Source: WVZH01 sp034430895 (GTDB taxonomy: Bacteria; Chloroflexota; Anaerolineae; Anaerolineales; E44-bin32). From it: DNA of 64,000 nucleotides. The notes beneath the pieces were generated by a model that saw only the letters and a list, made by a program, of their open reading frames with translations, made no database searches and was not told the DNA's origin. Positions 17,751 through 26,915 of this stretch are shown piece by piece (the stretch's first letter is position 1; each line of letters opens with the position of its first letter). The stretch is from positions 1 through 64,000 of the forward strand of contig DAOUDW010000075.1 of the NCBI GenBank assembly GCA_034430895.1, given 5' to 3'. The translations under genes were made by a program, and so were the position numbers.

Positions 17751-17844
17751 TTCGTTATCTCCAACCTTGCGTCCACTCCTGCGAGCGATGAAAGTGGCTG
17801 CGATTCATCGATAACAAATCAGCTGACAACGCAAGATGCTCAAC

Positions 17845-19722
17845 CTATGCCAAATTACGTGTATCGCTGCCGGGCAACTTGAAGGCACTGACCGATACAC
17901 GAAGTTCATCGGCCAATCCAGCCAGCGAACTGATGGAATTGGCAGCCTGTTTTGTACCTTCGGCTGTCTGCTGTGTAATTTCAGCGATGTTACTCATTGA
18001 TCTCGCCAGATCTTCCGATCCTCGAGCCTGCTGTTGCGAGGCTTGCGAGATCGACTGACTTAATTCAGCCAGGCGCATGGAAACAGACTCGATCTCACTC
18101 AGCGCGCGACCGGCATCTTCTGCCAGTTTTGTTCCCGAAACCACCTCGTTGGTCGTTGCTTCCATCGCGGCGACCGCTTCGTTGGTTTCGGTCTGGATGG
18201 TCCGGATCAACGTTTCGATCTGCTGCGTTGCCTGTAATGCGCGATCAGCGAGACGCTCAACTTCCTCAGCAACTACAGCAAAGCCCTGCCCGGCCTCTCC
18301 GGCCATGGCTGCCTGAATCGATGCATTCAGCGAGAGTATACTGGTTCGGTCGGCGATGTCACCGATCAACCCTACAATCTCACCAATTTCTTGAGAACTC
18401 TCACCCAGTCGCTTGATACGCTTGGCAGTCTCCTGCACTCTATCGCGAATGCGGCTCATGCCCTGCATTGTATTCTCTACTGCCAGTGTCCCCTGCTGTG
18501 CATTGATCAGAGATAGCTCGCCCACCGACGCCGTCACGGTTGCACTCTCGGAGACCTGTGCGATCGATGCTGCCATCTCTTCGATCGATTCGGATGTCTC
18601 GGCGATCTGCATGGCTTGGGATTCGCTGCCCTGGGATAACTGCTCGGCTCTTGCGCGGATCTCGTTCGCCAAAGCACTCACTTTTTGCGTGGCTACCTGA
18701 ACGCCGGTAATGATCCCACGCAACTGCCCGATCATCAGATTGAACGAGTCGGCGATGGCACCGGTCACGTCCGCCGTTACTTCGGCTTCCACCCTCAGAT
18801 CGCCGTCGGCGGCACCGCTAACCTCCCGCAGCAGCTTCTGAATCGAAGCCTGCATCGCATCCCGCTCCTCACGCGTCTGAATCAAACCCAGCGTGTTATC
18901 GAGCATGGCATTCAATGTATCGCTCATCTCCCCCAACTCATCGCGCGCCTCCACCTCAGATCGAGCGTCAAAATTCCCCATGCCCACCTCGGAACAGGTT
19001 TGGGAGATGCGACCGATCGACCGCAGAATATCCTGGACGACGACAAACCGGAGCAGGACTGCCGCAGCCAGTGCACCAAAACCAATAATCAAAACGGCTC
19101 GCCTTCCGGAAGTCTGCACTGCGTTCACAGCGGCGATCGAGGCATCCATTTCAGCCAAACGTTCGCTAACCTGAACGTCAAGGAGTCCTCCCAGCACTTC
19201 CGCCCCGTTGTACATCTCGAGCTTTAATCCATCAAGATCATTTTGAACTTCTTGACCCGTCCCTATAACTTGTTGAACCAGGACGAGAATAGCATCTGAT
19301 TGTTCTTTGATCTGATTAGCTGCCTCAGATCGTTCATCACTCTGTCCAGCTTCTCCTGCGATGTATCCATCCACGGAGGTCTGAATCGAGAGAATACCGT
19401 CCATGATATCTTCCAGGTTATCTTCCCCACCCAATGCCAGGTATTCTTCCAACTCCTTGAAAAGGGAACCATATTTTGCTTCCAACTCTAACAAGGAAAT
19501 CGCCCCTGGAACGACTGCCTGGTCCAGTTGCGCGACCTCATTGCCAACTTTTGTTATCGAGCTGGCCGAGTTTTGACCCAAGATGACTATGAAAACGATG
19601 ATGATCAAGAATCCAACCGTCATCTTCGTTCTGAGTTTTACGTTGCGAAGCGGGTTCAATACGTTCCCGATATTTTCGATTCGAAGGCTTTTCAACATCT
19701 GGAACTCCTCTCCCAGTAACAT
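17845..19722 (-). CDS. Methyl-accepting chemotaxis protein-like receptor
   Basis: This transmembrane receptor of 625 residues has a first membrane helix (about 30-52, VGFLIIIVFIVILG), an extracytoplasmic helical region (about 53-208, 4-helix-bundle-like), a second membrane helix (about 209-232), and a HAMP domain. A long cytoplasmic coiled coil has the conserved hairpin tip (EIVGLIGDIADRTSILSLNA). No CheR or CheB gene is present in the cluster, so adaptation by methylation may be absent, as in Pix-like systems. The ligand is unknown. It lies between the CheW-like and CheA genes. Confidence 0.93.
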   Translation of the reverse strand: MLLGEEFQMLKSLRIENIGNVLNPLRNVKLRTKMTVGFLIIIVFIVILGQNSASSITKVGNEVAQLDQAVVPGAISLLELEAKYGSLFKELEEYLALGGEDNLEDIMDGILSIQTSVDGYIAGEAGQSDERSEAANQIKEQSDAILVLVQQVIGTGQEVQNDLDGLKLEMYNGAEVLGGLLDVQVSERLAEMDASIAAVNAVQTSGRRAVLIIGFGALAAAVLLRFVVVQDILRSIGRISQTCSEVGMGNFDARSEVEARDELGEMSDTLNAMLDNTLGLIQTREERDAMQASIQKLLREVSGAADGDLRVEAEVTADVTGAIADSFNLMIGQLRGIITGVQVATQKVSALANEIRARAEQLSQGSESQAMQIAETSESIEEMAASIAQVSESATVTASVGELSLINAQQGTLAVENTMQGMSRIRDRVQETAKRIKRLGESSQEIGEIVGLIGDIADRTSILSLNASIQAAMAGEAGQGFAVVAEEVERLADRALQATQQIETLIRTIQTETNEAVAAMEATTNEVVSGTKLAEDAGRALSEIESVSMRLAELSQSISQASQQQARGSEDLARSMSNIAEITQQTAEGTKQAANSISSLAGLADELRVSVSAFKLPGSDTRNLA

Positions 19723-19780
19723 ATCTTTTGGGTAAGATTTTCAATGGGTTTCTGTTTCATCGAAGATATCCTTCGGGACA

Positions 19781-21127
19781 TCACGAAAAGTTTTTCATTC
19801 TTTCCGATAAAAGCAGCCGATCGATATCCAAGACCATGATTTCGCTTTCATCTTGCTTGAGTACACCATCGATAAACTGCGCCATAACATCCGTGGCAGG
19901 TACAGTGTGTTTAGCTAACCGATCCATTTGCAGGTATCGAATCCCGCGCACATCGTCTACGATCAAACATGTTGAGATCTCCTTGTCGCTTGATTGCATG
20001 ACCAACATCCTGCTTTCCTCGCCTTGATATCTTGGCGGCAGGCCCAGGAAGACTCGTAAATCCACCACCGAGAGAATATCTCCCCGTAAATTCGCAACGC
20101 CCAAAACCCATTCGGGCACATTGGGCACAGGTGTTGTGGTGAGTGGCTCACCAATTTCAATCATACTTTCGATAGGCACTGCATATTCTGTCTCGGCTAA
20201 GTTAAAAACAACGTGTTGTTCACCTTCAATTTCCACCGCCCTCCGAACAAAAGGCAGCGCCGCCAAGGCACGTCGCTCATAGTCCGTATCCTCTTCATCG
20301 AGGGAGGCAATCAAGGTTTCAAGCAGTGTAGAGCTTGTATCTGAGGGCAGAGTGGTTCCCTGGTCGGATTCAACGAACGACTCTGCCTCCATTGTGGGTT
20401 GTTCCTCGATTTCCACCGTCTTGCTGCTCTCTTCCAGCACATGGACTGGAGAAACATCTTGCTTCGATTCCAGCGTGATTTTCTCCTCGACTTTGGGTTT
20501 CGCTGTCTTCTTCTTCGGAAGTCGCTTTTGAGAAGTGGCCTCCGGTTTTGCCGGAGCAGCAGCCTTCTTCTCAGCCCTGGGCTTCGCGGCGGATTTCTTC
20601 CCGGCTGTGAGTTTCGCCGTCGTCTTCTTCGTAGTTTGTTTTCGAGAAGCAGGCTTCGACTTCGCCGGAGCAGCGGCCTTCTTCACAGCCTCGGGCTTCG
20701 CGGCGGCTTTCTTCCCGGCTGTGGGTTTCGCCGTCGTCTTCTTCGTGGTTTGTTTTTGAGAAGCAGACTTTGCCGGAGCAGCAGCCTTCTTTTCAGCCCT
20801 GGGCTTCGCGGCGGATTTCTTCCCGGCTGTGGGTTTCGCCGTCGTCTTCTTCGTGGTTTGTTTTTGAGAAGCAGACTTCGACTTCGCCGGATCAGCGGCC
20901 TTCTTCACAGCCTCGGGTTTCGCTGTGGCTTTCTTCTTGTTTTTAGGTTCCGCCGCGGCTTTCTTCGGCGCCTGCTTTCGAGAAGTGGGCTTCGTCTTCG
21001 CCGCCGATCTCTTTTCTGAATCGACTTTCGTTTTTACCTCAGCATCACGTACTTCTTGTGCTTTATCCGGTTCCGCAAAAGGATCCTCAAAGAGTGGATT
21101 GGAGGGTTTAGTCTTATCCTTTGGCAT
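19781..21127 (-). CDS. CheW-like adaptor with a long Lys/Ala/Pro-rich N-terminal tail
   Basis: This is a 448-residue protein where a normal CheW has about 160. The C-terminal part (about 295-445) is a CheW domain (VVFNLAETEYAVPIESM, VLGVANLRGDILSVVDLR), which couples receptor to kinase. Residues about 40-215 are highly basic and low-complexity, with repeats of AKPTAGKK and KKAAAPAK like histone H1 or HU-tail sequences. An acidic linker (about 225-285) joins the two. The start overlaps the end of the ParA gene by 14 nt. The tail may bind the ParA protein or nucleoid DNA; this is inference. Confidence 0.85.
   Translation of the reverse strand: MPKDKTKPSNPLFEDPFAEPDKAQEVRDAEVKTKVDSEKRSAAKTKPTSRKQAPKKAAAEPKNKKKATAKPEAVKKAADPAKSKSASQKQTTKKTTAKPTAGKKSAAKPRAEKKAAAPAKSASQKQTTKKTTAKPTAGKKAAAKPEAVKKAAAPAKSKPASRKQTTKKTTAKLTAGKKSAAKPRAEKKAAAPAKPEATSQKRLPKKKTAKPKVEEKITLESKQDVSPVHVLEESSKTVEIEEQPTMEAESFVESDQGTTLPSDTSSTLLETLIASLDEEDTDYERRALAALPFVRRAVEIEGEQHVVFNLAETEYAVPIESMIEIGEPLTTTPVPNVPEWVLGVANLRGDILSVVDLRVFLGLPPRYQGEESRMLVMQSSDKEISTCLIVDDVRGIRYLQMDRLAKHTVPATDVMAQFIDGVLKQDESEIMVLDIDRLLLSERMKNFS
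20550..20935. repeat. Tandem repeat in the CheW tail (ABAB pattern)
   Basis: Units begin at 20550, 20664, 20772 and 20886, with lengths 114, 108 and 114 bp. Units 1 and 3 resemble each other, as do 2 and 4, which implies that a two-unit block of 222 bp was duplicated. They encode the alternating PRAEKK and PEAVKK versions of the basic repeat. Confidence 0.7.
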
Positions 21128-21872
21128 TGCTTACCACCCTTTCCACCAAACGCGCATAATCCATCGCACCGGTGCTATTGGGCGCATACTCATAAATCGT
21201 CCGCTGTTGTCCCATGGCTTCGGATATCTTGACATTGATGCGGATCGGTTCGGCAACCTTATCGGCAAAATGACGATGTAGAATCTCCATCACCTCTCGA
21301 TCCTTCCGCAGCCAGGCGTAATAAAACGTGGGCACAATGAGAAAGAGTTCGCTATTATGCTTCGATATCTTTCCCACCGTTTTTAAAGTCTGGATTACCT
21401 GACGCGTACCGATCAACGACAGGTAATTCATCGCCACGGGGACAATGATCTTGCGGGCATAAATCAGGCCGTTCTCATTTACTAGACTGGCCGATGGCGA
21501 ATGATCGAGGATAATGTAATCATATCCACGAACGTATTGCATCTTTTCACGCAGGACCCATTTCGCGGCCTGGTCGTCCTTCATGCGCCACAACTCACCC
21601 TCAGCTTTCAGCAGGTTATCGTTACTGATAATAAGATCAAGATTTTCTCGCGCGGGAGTAATGCAAGCTTTGGCTTCAGCCTTTCCGAGAAGTAAGTCCG
21701 CCAGGGAAAACGGGTGCTGAACACCAAAGCACGTTGCAAGGCTTCCCTGGGCATCGAGATCGATGCAGAGTACTCGCTCTCCGCGTAAAGCCAGTCCAGC
21801 AGCCAAATTAACCACGGTTGTGGTTTTTGCCGTACCGCCTTTGAAATTCAGCACACCGATGATCTCGGTCAT
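21114..21872 (-). CDS. ParA/Soj-family ATPase in a chemosensory operon
   Basis: This ATPase of 252 residues has the deviant Walker A KGGTAKTT (signature Lys11 and P-loop Lys16), Walker A' (CIDLDAQGS) and Walker B (YIILDHSPSA). ParA proteins form ATP-dependent gradients on nucleoid DNA or at poles and position cargoes. Within chemotaxis operons, relatives such as ParC and PpfA place chemoreceptor arrays. No ParB is adjacent. The downstream gene, overlapping by 14 nt, encodes the CheW with a basic tail, the natural candidate partner. Confidence 0.9.
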   Translation of the reverse strand: MTEIIGVLNFKGGTAKTTTVVNLAAGLALRGERVLCIDLDAQGSLATCFGVQHPFSLADLLLGKAEAKACITPARENLDLIISNDNLLKAEGELWRMKDDQAAKWVLREKMQYVRGYDYIILDHSPSASLVNENGLIYARKIIVPVAMNYLSLIGTRQVIQTLKTVGKISKHNSELFLIVPTFYYAWLRKDREVMEILHRHFADKVAEPIRINVKISEAMGQQRTIYEYAPNSTGAMDYARLVERVVSNAKG

Positions 21873-21919
21873 TATGTTGCCTCCCGCAGCAGCATATACG
21901 AAGTCGAAGAAAATGCGAG

Positions 21920-22285
21920 TTACAGCAGCTTCTCGATGTTGGCCAAATACTGCTCGGTATCAAAGGGTTTGATCATGTACTCATCTGCACCTTGCTCGAG
22001 GCCCCAAAAGCGATCACTGTCCTGTGTCTTGCTGGTGAGCATGATGATCTTGATATCCTCGGTATCGGGGGATGTCTTTAATTGCCGGCAAACCTGGAAG
22101 CCGTTCTTTTTGGGCAGGACAATGTCCAACACAATCAGATGAGGACGCTCTTTCATCGCAACGTCCAGGGCTTCTTCACCATCCACGGCAGTGAATACCC
22201 GATACCCCTTTTCCTTTAACGGGGCAGTCATCAACCGCAAGTCGGTTGGGCTGTCATCCACCACCAGGATCTTTTCGTTTGCCAT
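21920..22285 (-). CDS. Single-domain response regulator (PilH/CheY-like)
   Basis: This 121-residue receiver has all active-site residues: DD in LVVDDSP, Asp in VLDIVLP, Thr/Ser in MLTSKT and Lys in MIKPF. It lies within the chemosensory operon, 47 nt before the ParA gene, and is the likely phosphorylation target of the CheA-type kinase, corresponding in position to the stand-alone receivers of Pix/Pil systems. Confidence 0.92.
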   Translation of the reverse strand: MANEKILVVDDSPTDLRLMTAPLKEKGYRVFTAVDGEEALDVAMKERPHLIVLDIVLPKKNGFQVCRQLKTSPDTEDIKIIMLTSKTQDSDRFWGLEQGADEYMIKPFDTEQYLANIEKLL

Positions 22286-22419
22286 TTAAGCCTCCACATA
22301 TTCTGCAAGAGTGTGCGCCATTACTGCTTCTCGTTTCCCCTATTCAGAGTAGCGCAAATCTCGTATACCTTTTTATCTCCTACGATCCTTCAGACCATGT
22401 TCTAAACCAACAGACTCCT

Positions 22420-23259
22420 TCAACAATGGCAACTTTCAATGGCTTGCTTGAGTTCGTCCAGGAAAGTGGCGCAAGTATCCTTCCATCGGTCCGTAGCAGA
22501 TGAGGATCGGAAACGTTCTGTAATCAAACGGAAGAACCGATCCAGAACCGCCACGATGCTCGACCCGAGTCGAAGATACGTGTTCCGGATAGTGTCCGCA
22601 TCGAACTCCCAATTTTTACCTTTATCCAGCAGCTCATCGGACATGAGACCCTTCACGACCTGGCCAAGGTCTATGCCACTGCTTTCAGCCCTCGCTGCTG
22701 ATAAGGCCTCCTCGAAACCATTCCCGGGGAGATGTTTTTTAGACATGTCCACGACGTTCTTCACGATGTTGGAAAAGATGAGCAAAGGCATCGGAGGCTG
22801 ACCTTGTTCGCTCCCCTCCGTCAGCAACGCCCGTGAATGTTCGAGTTTCGACAACAGGTAAATCAAATCGAGTTCCAATGCACTGTCTTGCTCCACCTCA
22901 CTCGATGTGAGATCTTCATCCTGCCCGCCGACTTCCTTACCTTCGATTCGCAGCTCATCGATACGCCGCCTTCCCTCTGAAAGGATATGATCCCACGGGG
23001 TCATGATCGTTCGGCGCGGAAGTAAGACATCACTCGAGAGACGGAACTTGCCATCGATCCAGGTCAGAATCTCGTAGACCGCATCTTCACCACGCAAGGG
23101 GCCAGCTTTTGCCTCGATGATCTCCCCTTGATTAAAATATATGACCCCCTCCTGACTTTGCTCTTTCGAGAGAATTAGCGCGGCGCTCTGTTTTTCCAGG
23201 CAAATTAGCTGCACGAGATTCACTAGACTCATCGTATATTTGCTGTCCTTTACCGTCAC
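22420..23259 (-). CDS. PATAN/DUF4388-domain protein
   Basis: This 279-residue protein starts with a PATAN-like (DUF4388) domain of about 100 residues (SLVNLVQLICLEKQSAAL, GVIYFNQGEIIEA, GEDAVYEIL). This is the domain found at the N-terminus of PixG/PilG-like regulators. No receiver is fused; the downstream gene supplies one. The C-terminal 150 residues are helical and not recognised. In cyanobacteria PATAN proteins act on pilus motors, so this is a candidate output protein of the chemosensory system. Confidence 0.75.
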   Translation of the reverse strand: MTVKDSKYTMSLVNLVQLICLEKQSAALILSKEQSQEGVIYFNQGEIIEAKAGPLRGEDAVYEILTWIDGKFRLSSDVLLPRRTIMTPWDHILSEGRRRIDELRIEGKEVGGQDEDLTSSEVEQDSALELDLIYLLSKLEHSRALLTEGSEQGQPPMPLLIFSNIVKNVVDMSKKHLPGNGFEEALSAARAESSGIDLGQVVKGLMSDELLDKGKNWEFDADTIRNTYLRLGSSIVAVLDRFFRLITERFRSSSATDRWKDTCATFLDELKQAIESCHC

Positions 23260-23297
23260 TCGATCATTCCGGGAGAAACACCTGAATCATGTATATC

Positions 23298-24326
23298 TCA
23301 ATCGTCGGCATGATTTATATACGTTCTTACATACATAACCAATTCATCTGGCTCGAATGGCTTGGTAATATAGCCGGACGAGCCAACCTTACGTCCCATT
23401 TCCTTGTCGGCAACATCATCCTTTCCCGACAACATAATTACGGGGATGTTTGCAGTCTCTCCTTCTGCTTTGATGGTCTTACATAATTGATATCCGTTCA
23501 TTCGCGGCATCGTAATGTCGAGCAATACCAGATCGGGCAACTCATCTCGAATTCTATCTAAGCCCTCCTGTCCGTCGGCTGCCGCAATGACCCGGTAACC
23601 TTCTCGCTCCAACGTGATCTCAACCAACCTGCGGATCGTCGGGCTGTCATCTACCACGAGCACGGTTATGCGTCGGCTTTCTCCTTCCAGCCCCGTTGGC
23701 TCGATACGTGTTAACTCGTCCAGACGCATCTTCAGGAAATTGTCTTCCGGTCGAGCACGCAACGCTTGACGTAGTTGGATAATTCCGTCTTTAATTTGAC
23801 CAAGATTTAAGTATGCCAGTGCCAGCGTGTAATGCCTGTCGAAATCAATAACATCCTTGCCATTGTCCTGAAGACGCTCAATTGCCTCGAAGATAATCGA
23901 CTTCTTTGCCCCTTTATTGCGCATGAGGGCATCCATGTCGCTCAGCGTGAGCACAGAGCCACACGAACGACATACCGTAAGCTGCGCAGGAAATGAAGTC
24001 AGACAAAGCGGGCAATTCCAACCTGCCTTCTTCTCTGGTTCATGCTTTTCTTGAACCTCTGCCAGCTTTTCCTTTGCCCATTTCAATCCCGATATCGCGT
24101 GTTCATTAGCGGGATTGATTGCCAACACCTGCTTCAGATATTCCACTGCTTCTTGCGGACTTTCGGAGACGCCAGCCAACCACAGCCAACCAAGTTCGTC
24201 GTCGGGATTAATTTTCGTTGCTTTTTGGAAAAGCTGATACGCAAAGGCCTTATTGCCGCCTTTTGCGGCAACAATACCTTCCTTAAGCAGCACGTGAAAC
24301 ATATCTTCAGACAAAACTAGATACAT
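23298..24326 (-). CDS. TPR and zinc-ribbon protein with a C-terminal receiver
   Basis: This 342-residue protein combines N-terminal TPR-like helices (about 10-90, FQKATKINPDDELGWLWLAG), a zinc ribbon (CPLC and CRSCG, about 105-125), a further TPR-like helix pair (about 150-195) and a canonical receiver (about 220-340; VVDDSPTIRR, LLDITMPRMNG, ITKPF). The start is ambiguous between 24326 and an ATG at 24302. It opens the chemosensory operon and could link phosphorylation to a protein-protein scaffold. TPR-receiver fusions are common in motility clusters. Confidence 0.85.
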   Translation of the reverse strand: MYLVLSEDMFHVLLKEGIVAAKGGNKAFAYQLFQKATKINPDDELGWLWLAGVSESPQEAVEYLKQVLAINPANEHAISGLKWAKEKLAEVQEKHEPEKKAGWNCPLCLTSFPAQLTVCRSCGSVLTLSDMDALMRNKGAKKSIIFEAIERLQDNGKDVIDFDRHYTLALAYLNLGQIKDGIIQLRQALRARPEDNFLKMRLDELTRIEPTGLEGESRRITVLVVDDSPTIRRLVEITLEREGYRVIAAADGQEGLDRIRDELPDLVLLDITMPRMNGYQLCKTIKAEGETANIPVIMLSGKDDVADKEMGRKVGSSGYITKPFEPDELVMYVRTYINHADD

Positions 24327-24393
24327 CTTTCGATACGAAGCATGATACGTAAAATTTCATCGGGCACTATCGTCCTTCCTCACTCGAGTTGAT

Positions 24394-24549
24394 CTACTTC
24401 CTCAGGAACTTGTCAATGCCTTCATCCCGCCAAACCTTAAGCGTCTTCTCATCCTTTGTATCGATTTTCACGCCGATAGCATTGACGGGTACGTCATGCT
24501 TCTTCTGGATCTCAATCCAGTTCTTTTTCACTGCAGGATCAATCGACAT
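24394..24549 (-). CDS. Small conserved-looking protein, 51 residues
   Basis: This short gene has an excellent ribosome binding site (GGGAGG, 9 nt before the ATG) and a balanced, charged composition. It begins MSIDPAVKKNWIEIQKK and ends DKFLRK, and looks like a compact helical domain, with no signal peptide or membrane segment. It lies between the M16 peptidase and the chemosensory operon on the same strand, 18 nt after the peptidase gene. I do not recognise the family. Confidence 0.65.
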   Translation of the reverse strand: MSIDPAVKKNWIEIQKKHDVPVNAIGVKIDTKDEKTLKVWRDEGIDKFLRK

Positions 24550-24567
24550 AGGGTTTCCTCCCTTAAA

Positions 24568-26022
24568 TTATCCGTAACATTCGGCCAGCAAATCACTGAC
24601 CGATGAGGAACAATACGTATCCGTCTCCTCGGGACCGACGATGGCGATCATGGCCTTCCCAGGCACATCCGAAAAGGTTTCATTCGCAAATCGCTGCAAT
24701 TCCTGATGATCGGGCGAATCGATCCGAGACAGGACTTCATCGCTAGGAATGTGTTCACCAAAGTAGAATTCCTGCGTGGCCAGACGGCTCATGCGAGTAT
24801 TTGTGTTTTCGCCGGCGAGTAAATGTTGACCACGCAGATGCATTTTCGCCTTCCAAAGTTCCTCCACGTCTATAGAATGTTTGCCGGATAGAAGCTGATC
24901 CAATTCATCGAACGTCAAAGCCAAGACTTGGAGTAGATACTCGGGCAAGGTACTACCTTCGATGACAAGTAAGCCCGCATCCCGATAGGCGTGGTATTCG
25001 GATTCAATGCGATATACAAGGCCTCGCTCTTCACGAACACTGCGGTAGAGTCGGGAACTGATTCCGCCACCAAGCAGGTTGTCAATAAGATGGATAGAAT
25101 AACGATCAGCGGAAGCATAGGGATGAGTTGGTATTCCAACAGAGAAGTAGGCTTGTGAAACTGATGCGTGTTCTATCATCACACCGGACCGAGATGATGG
25201 CAGCTTGTTCACCACAACCTGACTACTACTACCCTGCAATCTCCAAAATGCATCTCGAACCTGGGCGACAAAATCTTGATGTTCCACGTTACCGGCAGCA
25301 GTGATGATCATACGATCCGGAAGATAATGTTTGTGGATAAAATAAATTACATCTTCACGCGTAAGGCTTCGAACCGTCGTCGAATCACCCGTTATCGCTC
25401 GACCCAACGGATGACCCGGCCAAACGGAAGATTTCAAAAGCATATGAGCTCGTTCATACGGTGTATCGCGCACTCTGTCGATCTCGCGCAGGATGATCGC
25501 TTTTTCTCGTTCGATGTTCTCGGGTGGAAAGATCGAATTGAGTAATATGTCACCGAGAAGATCGATGGCATACGTTCGATAATCGTCCAGCACCGTTGCA
25601 AAGTAACACGTGTAATCACGGGTTGTAAAACCCCCGAAATTCCCTCCCCCCACATCCATGAGATTGGCAATCTGATTCTCATCGCGGCTGCTGGTTCCTT
25701 GAAACATCAAATGTTCTGCCAAATGAGCCAAACCAGCTTTTTCCGGCCGTTCATCTCTTGGGCTGGCATCGATGAGTATCCCGATAGCAACGGATCGTGA
25801 GCCTGGAATTGTTTCGGTCACGACGCGGATGCCATTCTCCATTGTTGTCTTTTGATATAAAGGATGACTCGCACTGAGTCGTACGGAAACATCCCTTTCT
25901 TCTTCAACCGAAACATGCGAACCAAGGTTTGCAGCACGGATCGCCATTGAAGCAGATTGCTGGGCGGCAAACCGCAAGTCCTCAACTGACATCGATCTCC
26001 CCGGCTTCGACTTCAACGGCAT
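24568..26022 (-). CDS. M16-family zinc peptidase (insulinase-like)
   Basis: This metallopeptidase of about 484 residues has the inverted zinc motif HxxEH (HLAEH) and the downstream zinc-binding Glu in LREIDRVRD. A central DNLLGGGISSRLY segment belongs to the second, non-catalytic half. This is the single-chain processing-peptidase-like type. I use the ATG at 26022, which has AGGTGG 8 nt upstream, instead of the TTG at 26049. There is no clear signal peptide, although the first 50 residues are not conserved-looking. Its role could be peptide turnover or maturation. Confidence 0.88.
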   Translation of the reverse strand: MPLKSKPGRSMSVEDLRFAAQQSASMAIRAANLGSHVSVEEERDVSVRLSASHPLYQKTTMENGIRVVTETIPGSRSVAIGILIDASPRDERPEKAGLAHLAEHLMFQGTSSRDENQIANLMDVGGGNFGGFTTRDYTCYFATVLDDYRTYAIDLLGDILLNSIFPPENIEREKAIILREIDRVRDTPYERAHMLLKSSVWPGHPLGRAITGDSTTVRSLTREDVIYFIHKHYLPDRMIITAAGNVEHQDFVAQVRDAFWRLQGSSSQVVVNKLPSSRSGVMIEHASVSQAYFSVGIPTHPYASADRYSIHLIDNLLGGGISSRLYRSVREERGLVYRIESEYHAYRDAGLLVIEGSTLPEYLLQVLALTFDELDQLLSGKHSIDVEELWKAKMHLRGQHLLAGENTNTRMSRLATQEFYFGEHIPSDEVLSRIDSPDHQELQRFANETFSDVPGKAMIAIVGPEETDTYCSSSVSDLLAECYG

Positions 26023-26049
26023 CGCATCACCACCTGTAACCCGGATCAA

Positions 26050-26915
26050 TGAATTTACCAGGTTGAAGTGGGAGTGGATTTATCGTGTTGGTTGCCAATA
26101 GGCGGAAGTCGTAACGATGTGTACAGTTTCCGCGCAGCTGAGAGGATGAAAACGCACTGCGAAGTTTGGGAGAGTTACGAATGAGGTTTTCTGGGAAGGC
26201 AGTTATCTCGGAAGTGAGTGTTGATCCATGGTAGAGGTGAAAAAATGGTGCATCTCTCTGGTAGTTCATAATCATCTTGCTGCCTCATATCGAAATCGAT
26301 AGTGGCCACCTTCATCTACAACTAAACGGGCTAAAGATGGCAAATTCGTGATGCCAGCCCGCAGATCCATCACTTATTAGCTATGATCTGCTATCCTGCG
26401 GTATCCAGCAACACATAACGAGTCTCCCAATCATCTCCCCCAGCCCCTGTGAAATGCGCCTATTAATGCTGGGTAGGATGATGCGCGCCAATAAACCGCC
26501 CATGTACACGCAACATGAGACATACCTCTTATGATATATCGCTACGCGACGATCTCAACCTTACGAGTAGCTTTCAGATTCATTCTTCATTAAATGTTAC
26601 ATCATCTACAACAATCGCGCAGGCAGTATCCCCTGATATTTCCAGTTTGTGATATCCGCCTTATGCCAATCTATCGCTGAGTGACTGCGGTGCCAAGTAC
26701 AATCATCTCGTACAGCGGTTCGTTCTTTCACCACATCCTCCACCAACTAGTCAACGTGACTGATGAAAGACAGCAAATAATCGGCAAAACATCGCGTGTC
26801 AAGAGATTTTTTCATAGTTATTCTGGAGTTGAATTCGACTGATGTCACCGCGCAGGAATCATCGCGTCAACGGCAATGAATATGCAGCAGGCAGCAACAA
26901 ACAATCAAGCAGATC
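26050..26915. other. Gene-free stretch of about 870 bp
   Basis: No credible gene is seen on either strand. A short minus-strand frame (26027-26275) has no ribosome binding site and no familiar motif. It holds the 5' region of the M16 peptidase gene and the 3' region of the glycosidase-like gene. No repeat, RNA gene or clear hairpin was found by eye. Confidence 0.5.

Noticed and set aside
18685..19227. Plus-strand frame of 180 codons opposite the chemoreceptor gene
   Set aside because: It is antisense to a well-supported MCP and has no own features.
20399..21019. Long plus-strand frame of 206 codons opposite the CheW tail
   Set aside because: It is the antisense of the low-complexity Lys/Ala repeats, giving Leu/Arg/Phe repeats. 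No ribosome binding site or motif is present.
26027..26275. Short minus-strand frame before the M16 peptidase
   Set aside because: No ribosome binding site, no recognisable motif and an unlikely composition.
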